NCBI RefSeq assembly: GCF_900116195.1
Contig: NZ_FOZW01000003.1
Span: forward strand, 124,001-188,000
Direction of reading: 5' to 3'
Length of the DNA stretch: 64,000 bases
Source of the DNA: Alloyangia pacifica
Lineage (GTDB): Bacteria > Pseudomonadota > Alphaproteobacteria > Rhodobacterales > Rhodobacteraceae
Shown: piece by piece, positions 47,185-54,484 of the stretch
Layout of the letters: each line of letters starts with the position of its first letter
How positions within the stretch are numbered: the first letter of the stretch is position 1
The notes under the pieces: generated by a model
Told to the model about the DNA's origin: nothing
What the model saw: the letters and a program-made list of their open reading frames with translations, nothing else
The model's database searches: none
Position numbers and translations under genes: made by a program

Positions 47185-48198
47185 ATGAAAACAGCGTTTA
47201 TTACCGGCATTACCGGGCAGGACGGGTCTTATCTCGCGAAGCTTCTTCTCGAGAAAGGCTACAAGGTCCACGGCGGTGTCCGGCGCATTTCCCAGCCCGA
47301 AACCACGCGGCTCAAGCTGCTGGGGATCGCCGACCAGGTGGAGTTGCACGAGTTCGACCTGATCGAGCAGAACAACATCTTCCGCATCATCCGACAGATC
47401 GACATGGACGAGTTCTACAACCTCGCGGCGCAGAGTTTCGTCGGCGCCTCCTGGGAGGTGCCGGTCTATACCGCCGAGGTCGACGCCATGGCGGTGGTGA
47501 AGATCCTCGACGCGCTGCGCACCCTGCGCCCCGAGGCGCGCTTCTACCAGGCCTCGACCTCCGAGATGTTCGGCCTGGTGCAGGAGGTGCCGCAGCGCGA
47601 GACCACCCCGCTCTACCCGCGCTCGCCCTACGGCGTGGCCAAGGTCTACGGCCATTACATCACGATGAACTACCGCGAGAGCTTCGGGCTGCACGCCAGC
47701 TCGGGGATCCTGTTCAACCACGAGAGCCCGCTGCGCGGCAAGGAATTCGTCACCCGCAAGATCACCCTCGGCCTGGCGGAGCTGGCGCGCGGCGGCGAGG
47801 CGCCGATCGAGCTGGGCAACATGGACGCCCGGCGCGACTGGGGATTTGCCGGCGATTACGTCGAGGGCATGTGGCGCATGCTGCAGCAGGACGTGGCCGA
47901 CGACTACGTGCTGGCCACCGGGGTGACCACGACGATCCGCGATTTCTTCACCTATGCCGCCGAGGAGCTGGGCATGGATCTGGCCTGGGAGGGCGAGGGC
48001 GAGGGCGAGACCGCCACCGACCGCAAGAGCGGCAAGCTGGTGATGAAGGTGAACCCGAAGTTCTATCGCCCCGCCGAGGTCGAGCTGCTGATCGGCGATG
48101 CCTCGAAGGCGCAGGAGAAGCTGGGCTGGAAGGCCTCGGTCGACGTGCGCGGCCTGGCCGGCATGATGGCCAAGTCGGATTACGACGCGCTCGCCTGA
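47185..48198 (+). CDS. gmd: GDP-mannose 4,6-dehydratase
   Basis: This 337-residue enzyme carries the Gmd signatures: KTAFITGITGQDGSYLAKLL at the N-terminus, EFYNLAAQSFVGASWEVP, YQASTSEMFGLVQEVPQ, and YPRSPYGVAKVYGHY with the Tyr-x3-Lys pair. It makes GDP-4-keto-6-deoxymannose, the precursor of GDP-fucose or GDP-rhamnose. The reductase that normally follows (fcl or rmd) is not next to it. It leads the rightward operon with a glycosyltransferase and a methyltransferase. Confidence 0.97.
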   Translation: MKTAFITGITGQDGSYLAKLLLEKGYKVHGGVRRISQPETTRLKLLGIADQVELHEFDLIEQNNIFRIIRQIDMDEFYNLAAQSFVGASWEVPVYTAEVDAMAVVKILDALRTLRPEARFYQASTSEMFGLVQEVPQRETTPLYPRSPYGVAKVYGHYITMNYRESFGLHASSGILFNHESPLRGKEFVTRKITLGLAELARGGEAPIELGNMDARRDWGFAGDYVEGMWRMLQQDVADDYVLATGVTTTIRDFFTYAAEELGMDLAWEGEGEGETATDRKSGKLVMKVNPKFYRPAEVELLIGDASKAQEKLGWKASVDVRGLAGMMAKSDYDALA

Positions 48199-48228
48199 TC
48201 CCATCGCCACAGCAGACGGGTCAGCGCC

Positions 48229-50823
48229 ATGAGCCTTTCCGATTTCCCCATGCCGTCGAAGCTGCGCGCCGCCGCGCGCCGCGTGCGGAACCGGCTGGCC
48301 CCCTTCGCCAGCCGCCAGTTCCACGGCCCCTACCGGGGCGTCGTGGACGGTCTCAACGAGGAGGGGGTGATCCGCGGCTGGGTCATCCACACCGCCACCA
48401 AGAAGGGCCGGGTGCCGGTGGCGCTCTACGCCGGCGACACGCTGATCGACGCCGGCATCGCCGAGGTGCTGCGCGAGGACGTGCGGGTGGCCACCGGCGG
48501 CGAATCCGCCTGCGGCTTCCAGTTCGGCCTGTCCGACGCCTCCTACCAGAAGATCGCCCGCGCCGGCGGCCGGCTGAGCATCCGCACCGAGGGCGCCGAG
48601 AGCGTCGAGCTCGGCACGCTGAGCTTCGCCGCCGACGCCGGCAACCCGCGGATCGGCAGCGACCACCTGGCGCGCTGCCGCTTCGCGCTGAAGAGCGAGC
48701 TGGCGGCGCTGCTCGCGCTGCTCGACGAGACCCCGGTGCCCGAGGGGCCGCTGCCGGCGATCGTGCAGCCGCCCTTCGAGCGCCACGGGCGGCTGTTCGA
48801 CACCGCGCCGCTGATCCCCGAGATCCCCGAGAGCGGCCAGCCGGCCTATCTCGACTACGTGCGCTACCGCTACCGCATGGACCAGCACTACCTGGTGGAG
48901 AAGGGGCTCGAGAGCGAGGACCGCTACCTCTACTGGTACCTGACCGCCTACCGCGGCCAGGAAAAGCACCGCACCCCGCTCTCGGCGGCGCAGATCGACC
49001 ATCTCAACGCGCCGATGGTCATGGCCGGCCAGAGCTACAGCCTCAGCCGCGTCCTCTGGTGGCGCCTCGCCGGGCGCCCGGACCTGATGGGCAAGCTCAA
49101 CCTCAACGACCGCGACAGCTACATGGACACGCTGTTCTGGTGGACCCACCAGGACGCCCCCCACATGTATTTCGAAGATTGCCTGGTGCCCGACCGCTTC
49201 GCAGACGCGCTGCGCGGCGTACACCCCTCGCGGCGGCTCGACGCCTTCCCGCTGAGCTATTTCTCCGAGCGCTACTTCCTCGACAGCCCCAAGCTGCACT
49301 TCCTGGACCCGGGCACCGCCGAGGGCCGCAAGATGCTGATGCTCTCGCTGATCCTGAGCGCCGCCAGCCGCCCGGACCTGCTGCGCTACCTGCCGCGCAC
49401 GCAGCTCAACAAGCTGCTGGGAGAAAATCCCGAAAACGAGAACGGCGCCTCGGACTTCGAGCTCTTCGTCACCGGCCTGGCCAATGTGCCGCCCGACGAG
49501 GGCGGCGAGACGGCGGACGAAGAGGCCGGCCCCGGTCGCATCGCCCTGCCCCGCGAGCGTTTCGCCGCGGCGCTGCGGGCGAAGTTCTTCGATCTCGACA
49601 GCTACAGCTTCCTGACCCGCGACCGCGACGGCAACCGCTTCGAGGCCGCCGCCCTGCCGATCCCCGCGCCGGACCGCGAGACGGTGGACGTGCAGCTGAT
49701 CGGCCCGCTGGCCAAGGCCTCGGGCCTCGGCCAGGCGACGCGGCTCTCGGCCGCCATCCTGCGCGAGACCGGGCTGAACGTGCGCGGCGTCGACTTCGAT
49801 CTCGACAACCCGGCGCCCGAGGGCTTCTCCTCGGAGACGCTGATCGAGGACTACGGCCCGGCGAAGATCAACCTCATCCACCTCAACGCGGAATCCACCC
49901 CGCTGGCCTTCGCCTACCAGCCCGACGTCTTCTCGGGGGCCTACAACATCGGCTACTTCTTCTGGGAACTCGACAAGCCCGCCTACTGCCACTACCTCGG
50001 CATGGAGCTGCTCGACGAGATCTGGGTCTCGACCGACTACGGCGTCGAGATGTACCAGCCCGACGCCAAGGGCAAGCCGGTGGTCAACGTCGGCATGTGC
50101 TACGAGGAGCACCCCGACATCACCCGCGCGGCGGCCCGCGCCTTCGTCAACCGCCGCTTCCGCTTCGACGACAGCCACTACGTCTGCCTCGTCGCCTTCG
50201 ACAGCTTCTCCTTCGTGCAGCGCAAGAACCCGGTGGCGGTGCTGCAGGCCTTCCAGAAGGCCTTCGAGGGGGTGCCCGAGGCGCGGCTGGTGGTGAAGAC
50301 GCAGAACCGCGACAGCGTCTTCGACCCGATCCAGGTGAATCTCTGGGACCGGGTCGATGCGATGCGGAGCCGCGACCCGCGCATCGTGGTGATGAACGAG
50401 ACGCTGAGCTACCGCGACCTTCTGCAGCTCAAGGCCGGCTCGGACTGCTACATCTCGCTGCACAAGTCCGAGGGCTGGGGCTTCGGGATGATCGAGGCCA
50501 TGGCGCTGAAGGTGCCGGTGGTCTGCACCGCCTATTCCGGCAACATGGACTTCTGCTCCGACGCGACCGCCTGGCTGGTGGACTACGAGATGACCGAGCT
50601 GCAGCACGGCGACTATATCTTCGTGCGCCCCGGCTCGGCCTGGGCCGAACCCTCGGTCGACCACGCTGCGCGGCAGATGCGCGCCGCCTACGACGACCCG
50701 CAGGCCCGCGCCGCCAGGGCCGAGGCGGCCTATGTCCACATCCGGGAAAATTTCTCGGCAAAGGCGATCGCCCGGCGCTACGGCGGGCGGCTGCGCGAGA
50801 TCCTGCAGGAGCAGAGCCGATGA
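48229..50823 (+). CDS. Large multidomain glycosyltransferase, C-terminal GT4
   Basis: This 864-residue protein starts with a basic segment and a beta-rich domain (about residues 35-130, YRGVVDGLNEEGVIRGWVIH). Helical parts with WWRLAGRPDLMGKLNLNDRD follow. The C-terminal ~400 residues are a GT-B enzyme: LIGPLAKASGLGQATRLSAA, VCLVAFDSFSFVQRKNPVAV and ISLHKSEGWGFGMIEAMALK with the donor-binding Glu. It sits 30 bases after gmd and overlaps the next gene by ATGA, so it may use the sugar made by Gmd. Confidence 0.85.
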   Translation: MSLSDFPMPSKLRAAARRVRNRLAPFASRQFHGPYRGVVDGLNEEGVIRGWVIHTATKKGRVPVALYAGDTLIDAGIAEVLREDVRVATGGESACGFQFGLSDASYQKIARAGGRLSIRTEGAESVELGTLSFAADAGNPRIGSDHLARCRFALKSELAALLALLDETPVPEGPLPAIVQPPFERHGRLFDTAPLIPEIPESGQPAYLDYVRYRYRMDQHYLVEKGLESEDRYLYWYLTAYRGQEKHRTPLSAAQIDHLNAPMVMAGQSYSLSRVLWWRLAGRPDLMGKLNLNDRDSYMDTLFWWTHQDAPHMYFEDCLVPDRFADALRGVHPSRRLDAFPLSYFSERYFLDSPKLHFLDPGTAEGRKMLMLSLILSAASRPDLLRYLPRTQLNKLLGENPENENGASDFELFVTGLANVPPDEGGETADEEAGPGRIALPRERFAAALRAKFFDLDSYSFLTRDRDGNRFEAAALPIPAPDRETVDVQLIGPLAKASGLGQATRLSAAILRETGLNVRGVDFDLDNPAPEGFSSETLIEDYGPAKINLIHLNAESTPLAFAYQPDVFSGAYNIGYFFWELDKPAYCHYLGMELLDEIWVSTDYGVEMYQPDAKGKPVVNVGMCYEEHPDITRAAARAFVNRRFRFDDSHYVCLVAFDSFSFVQRKNPVAVLQAFQKAFEGVPEARLVVKTQNRDSVFDPIQVNLWDRVDAMRSRDPRIVVMNETLSYRDLLQLKAGSDCYISLHKSEGWGFGMIEAMALKVPVVCTAYSGNMDFCSDATAWLVDYEMTELQHGDYIFVRPGSAWAEPSVDHAARQMRAAYDDPQARAARAEAAYVHIRENFSAKAIARRYGGRLREILQEQSR

Positions 50824-51728
50824 CCCGGTCGCAGCCCTCGCTCGACGCGCTCTACCATTACAGCTGCGAGTTCGACGCGGTCGGGCTGATCCGGTCCTTC
50901 GCCCGCGACGATCTCGAGCCGACGCCGGGCGCCTCGACCAACTTTCTCGGGGTGAAGGTGCCGGTCAAGGTCTTCCCGCCGGTGCTGACCGCGCTCGAGG
51001 GCAAGCTCGAGGGCCCGCCCGATCCCGGCAACTGGCACGCCGATATCGCCGAATGGGCCGCCGCGCTGCTGTCGGTGGTGCGCGCCCGGGGCAGCTACCG
51101 GATCGTCGAGATCGGCTGCGGCTGGGGCTGCTGGCTGGTCAACATGGGCACCGCCGCCCGCGCCCGCGGGCTCGACGTCGCGCTGATCGGCATCGAGGGC
51201 GACGCCGGCCACCTGTCGCGCGCCGCCGAGGTGCTGCAGATGAACGGCTTCACGCCCGGGGACTACAGGCTGCACCACGGCATCGCCGGGCCGCGCGCCG
51301 GCAAGGCGATCTTTCCCGACAGCAAGTCCGAGACCACCGGCTGGGGCGGCGAGGCGATCTTCTTTCCCGACGCCGCCACCCTGGCCCGGGCCAGGCGCGA
51401 TCCCGATGTGCAGGTGCTCGACTGCATGCCGCTGAAGGCGCTGTCGGACGGCGCGGTCATCGACCTTTTGCACATCGACATCCAGGGCGCCGAGGTGGAT
51501 TTCGTCACCGGCAGCATGGCCGATATCTCCAGCCACGTGCGCCGGGTGCTGATCGGCACCCACAGCCGCATCATCGAGGGCCAGCTGAGCGCGCATTTCC
51601 TCGAGGCCGGCTGGATCATGGAGATGGAGCGCCCGGCGCTGATGCCGCTGCACGCCGGCAGGCCGCACATCGCCATCGACGGCGTGCAGCTCTGGCGCAA
51701 CCCGGACATGGAGGAGGTCATCCCCTGA
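50820..51728 (+). CDS. FkbM-like methyltransferase
   Basis: ATG 50820 overlaps the glycosyltransferase stop. The 302-residue product has a class I SAM-dependent fold with motif I as IVEIGCGWGCWLVNMG (about residues 95-110), ALIGIEGDAGHLSRAAEVL as motif II, and IDLLHIDIQGAEVDFVTG in the FkbM-type motif IV region. FkbM-like enzymes O-methylate sugars or other hydroxyls. Its place in this operon suggests methylation of a glycan residue. Confidence 0.82.
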   Translation: MTRSQPSLDALYHYSCEFDAVGLIRSFARDDLEPTPGASTNFLGVKVPVKVFPPVLTALEGKLEGPPDPGNWHADIAEWAAALLSVVRARGSYRIVEIGCGWGCWLVNMGTAARARGLDVALIGIEGDAGHLSRAAEVLQMNGFTPGDYRLHHGIAGPRAGKAIFPDSKSETTGWGGEAIFFPDAATLARARRDPDVQVLDCMPLKALSDGAVIDLLHIDIQGAEVDFVTGSMADISSHVRRVLIGTHSRIIEGQLSAHFLEAGWIMEMERPALMPLHAGRPHIAIDGVQLWRNPDMEEVIP

Positions 51729-51837
51729 CCCGCGCCCGGGACATCCCCGGAGGCCGCCCGTCCCCAGCAATGGCCCCGGCAGCAGGCATCGGACCCAATT
51801 TTCACGCCCCCTCCGCAAAGCAGGGCAGACCCAAGAC

Positions 51838-51869
51838 ATTTTCTCACCGGGACATTTTCTCACCGGGAC
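51838..51869. repeat. Tandem 16-base duplication
   Basis: ATTTTCTCACCGGGAC occurs twice back to back at 51838-51853 and 51854-51869, in the gap before the sulfotransferase gene at 51893. It looks like a recent slippage event and might space promoter elements. Confidence 0.8.
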
Positions 51870-51892
51870 ATACCTCCCAGAAGGCCACGCCC

Positions 51893-52831
51893 ATGACGGA
51901 CACCAAAGACCAGAAACTGAGCCGCGCCGAGATCGACTGCGCCTACCGGCTGCTGCTCGGCCGCCAGGCCAATCCCGCCGAACTCGACCATATGCTGGCG
52001 CGCGGGCACACCCATGACAGCCTGCGCAGGGTGTTCATGAGCTCTGCCGAATTCCAGCGCAAGGCCGGGAACGTCCAGCGGCCCGGGCCCGGCGCGAATG
52101 CCACCGCTCCCGAACGGGCAAAGACGCTCATCCACCTGCATGTGCCGAAGTCGGCGGGCAGCACGCTGACCTCGATCCTGGCCCCGACCTGCCCCCAGGC
52201 CGGCCGCATGACGATCAGCGACAACGATCTGCAGCGCCTCAAGGTCCTGCCGCAGCAGCGGCGCAGCGAGCTGCGCTTCGTGTTCGGCCACCTGTCCTAT
52301 GGCGTCGGACGTCTCCTGCCGCAGGACTGCGCCTACATCACCGTCCTGCGCGAGCCCGGAACCCGGCTGCTGAGCTATTTCCGCTACATCCAGCGCGTCA
52401 CGGATCATCCGCTGCACGGTCCGGTCTCGCAAAAGCAGATGAACTTCGGCGATTTCCTGGAATATGCCGCCGCAACGCCGGTCGCCCGGCTCGAGCCCGA
52501 CAACGGCCAGGTCCGGCGGCTGGCCGGCTTCGGGGCCCGGATCGACAGCCTCGGCACTGAGGATCAACTGTTCCGGCAGGCCCTGCACAACATCTTTTCG
52601 GAAGATGTCGTCTACGGGCTCACCGAGCATTTCGACGATTTCCTGGATCGGCTGACACGCCGCAAGATCATCTCGCACTACAGCGATGCCCGGCTGAACA
52701 CGGCGCCGGAAAAGACCGATATCGCGCCGATCCTCGAGGGTCTGACCGGCCGCCAGAAAGAGATTTTCGAGACCTTCACCCGCTGGGACAGGACCTTCTA
52801 CGAGATCTGCAAGACCGCCTATTTCGCCTGA
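51893..52831 (+). CDS. Sulfotransferase family 2 protein with DUF4214-like N-terminus
   Basis: Start ATG 51893 gives 312 residues. The N-terminal ~55 residues (AEIDCAYRLLLGRQANPAEL) resemble DUF4214-type helical repeats. The sulfotransferase domain then shows HLHVPKSAGSTLTSIL as the PAPS loop (near residues 83-98) and DCAYITVLREPGTRLLSYFR as the 3'-phosphate site. Family 2 sulfotransferases modify carbohydrates. It is the last rightward gene before a switch in direction, and probably acts on the polysaccharide made here. Confidence 0.82.
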   Translation: MTDTKDQKLSRAEIDCAYRLLLGRQANPAELDHMLARGHTHDSLRRVFMSSAEFQRKAGNVQRPGPGANATAPERAKTLIHLHVPKSAGSTLTSILAPTCPQAGRMTISDNDLQRLKVLPQQRRSELRFVFGHLSYGVGRLLPQDCAYITVLREPGTRLLSYFRYIQRVTDHPLHGPVSQKQMNFGDFLEYAAATPVARLEPDNGQVRRLAGFGARIDSLGTEDQLFRQALHNIFSEDVVYGLTEHFDDFLDRLTRRKIISHYSDARLNTAPEKTDIAPILEGLTGRQKEIFETFTRWDRTFYEICKTAYFA

Positions 52832-52890
52832 CCTGCCCTGATTTGCCAGATTTGCCCGGGGCGGCGGGCGGTGGCCGCTGCCCTGCCCGC

Positions 52891-52920
52891 CCCTAGACCC
52901 AGCGCCCCTAGACCCAGCGC
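52891..52920. repeat. Tandem 15-base duplication covering a stop codon
   Basis: CCCTAGACCCAGCGC is repeated at 52891-52905 and 52906-52920. The second copy contains the stop and last codons of the DUF2793 gene, so the gene's end has been duplicated without changing the protein. Confidence 0.8.
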
Positions 52921-53933
52921 CCCAGCGCCAGCAGCGCGCAGCTCACCGCGGCGCGGGCGCCGGTGAGATCCCAGGCCGAGATCTCCGCCGATGCCGCCGC
53001 CACCGCCCCCGCCGAGACCAGGTGCGCGCTGCCCGCGGTGCAGCTCGCCTGCACCATGGGCGGCGCGGCGAAGCTCGCCGGGAAGCTCCAGCCCGTGGCC
53101 CCCGAGGCACTGCTGGTCAGCCCGTGCCAGCAGATCTGCGTGCCGTCGGCGAGCCGCAGGTAGGCGCCCGTCGCGCCGCTGCCCTGTTCGAGCAGTGCCC
53201 CGCTGCTCCCGCCCGCCACCTGCGCCACCGTGCCGACCACCGCCGTGCCGGTGAGTGCGCCGTCGACGCGCGCGCCCTGCGGCAGATGCGCCATGCCCGA
53301 CGCCGCCGCCACGCTCAGCGCCGTGACCCAGGAGGCGCCGTCCTCCGAGACCTTCAGCACAAAATCATCCGCGCCGGCGCAGCCCAGCTCGGCGCGCCCC
53401 GACCAGCCGGTCTGGAACAGCAGGCTGGCGGTCTCGCCCGCCGCGGCCTTGTTGATCTTCAGCTGGTGGCCGGCGCCCTCGTGGCTGAGCAGCGTGGCCG
53501 GGGAGGAGACGGCAAACCGGTTGCCGGCATCGGGCGCGGCGTTCACCCCCAGCAGCGCGGTCTGCCCCTGCGCCGGCAGCGGCATCTCCTGCCAGGCGGC
53601 GCCGTCCCAGAACAGCGCGCGCCCCTCGTCGAGCACCAGGGCGCGCCAGCCGGGGGCGGGATCGAGGAAGCGCCAGGTCCCCCCGTCCCAGAGCGCCAGA
53701 CGGCCCTCCGCCTGCCCGGCCCAGGCACCGCTGGCGGCGCCGGGCAGCAGGTAGCGCGTGCCGGCGGCGGGATCGGCGGGCGGGGCGGCGGCGCTGCGGC
53801 TCGCCACGGCGAGCTGCACCAGCGCGTCGAGCAGCGCCAGCGCCTCGTTGTGGGTGACGTGTTTCTGCGCCTGCGCCGGCGCCAGGTAGGGCAGCGACAG
53901 GTTGGCGGACAGATCGGAGATGAGATCGGGCAT
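52908..53933 (-). CDS. DUF2793 domain protein
   Basis: The 341-residue protein from ATG 53933 has the DUF2793 opening: LSANLSLPYLAPAQAQKHVT followed by HNEALALLDALVQL. The next segment, YLLPGAASGAWAGQAEGRLA with LALWDGGTWRFLDP, is typical too. The family is linked to phage tails and gene-transfer-agent-like contexts in Rhodobacteraceae, but also occurs singly. The C-terminal half is Gly/Ala/Ser-rich and beta-type, like a fibre. No other tail gene is near, so a surface-exposed adhesin or fibre role is the best guess. Confidence 0.75.
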   Translation of the reverse strand: MPDLISDLSANLSLPYLAPAQAQKHVTHNEALALLDALVQLAVASRSAAAPPADPAAGTRYLLPGAASGAWAGQAEGRLALWDGGTWRFLDPAPGWRALVLDEGRALFWDGAAWQEMPLPAQGQTALLGVNAAPDAGNRFAVSSPATLLSHEGAGHQLKINKAAAGETASLLFQTGWSGRAELGCAGADDFVLKVSEDGASWVTALSVAAASGMAHLPQGARVDGALTGTAVVGTVAQVAGGSSGALLEQGSGATGAYLRLADGTQICWHGLTSSASGATGWSFPASFAAPPMVQASCTAGSAHLVSAGAVAAASAEISAWDLTGARAAVSCALLALGRWV

Positions 53934-53984
53934 GGGCGGCCTCCCTGCGCAGCGGATCAGGGCGGCAGGGTAGCGGCGCACGGG

Positions 53985-54356
53985 TTAGGCAAAGCCTGCC
54001 GCAGCGCGCGCGCCCCGCGCAACGGCGCAGCGGCGCGACGACGGCTCGTCGCCGATCTGATGCCCCTGGGTCCGGGTGTCGATCATCACCTGCGAATGCG
54101 CCCCGGCGGCCGCGGCCAGCGCGCGGTTCCAGGCCAGCGGCGCCACCGGGTCATGGGCCGCGAGCTGGTCGCGGAAGAGCGCGAGGTCGACCCCGAAGTA
54201 GCGCAGCGCCGAGGTGATGTTGGCCTGCACCGCGGTGCCGCTGGCGGCGTCGGCGATCAGCGCGTCGAACTCGCCCGAGGGATCGAGCCGCGCGCGGTTG
54301 ATGTAGTCCAGCATCTGCTGTTCGAAGGCGGTGGGGGTCTGGCTGGACGTCGGCAT
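53985..54356 (-). pseudogene. CAP-domain protein, truncated
   Basis: The 123-residue frame starts like CAP/SCP family proteins: FEQQMLDYINRARLDPSGEF, then LAWNRALAAAAGAHSQVMID and TRTQGHQIGDEPS. A full CAP domain needs about 40-70 more residues, including the second His/Glu region. Here the sequence turns into Arg/Ala-rich codons (RRCAVARGARAAAGFA) and stops. A deletion or frameshift near 54030-54050 is likely. It lies between the DUF2793 gene and the RTX protein gene, all leftward. Confidence 0.6.
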
Positions 54357-54484
54357 TCTGCCTCTCCTCGGAAACGGTGACGAAAACAGCGAAAAACGCG
54401 TCTTTCAGGTCTGTCCCGGCGCCTCCGGCGGTCCCCCGGCCCCGGGTTCGGGAATTGGTTTCGGGGCGGGTTTCGGGGCGGGTG

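Noticed and set aside
47182-50739. 1185-codon open frame on the minus strand opposite gmd and the large glycosyltransferase
   Set aside because: It is an effect of high-GC codon usage. The plus strand encodes Gmd and a GT4 enzyme with clear motifs and starts.
47034-50819. Plus-strand open frame running into the methyltransferase gene
   Set aside because: The Arg/Gly/Pro-rich translation before 50820 is out of frame with gmd and the glycosyltransferase; only the part from ATG 50820 is protein-like.
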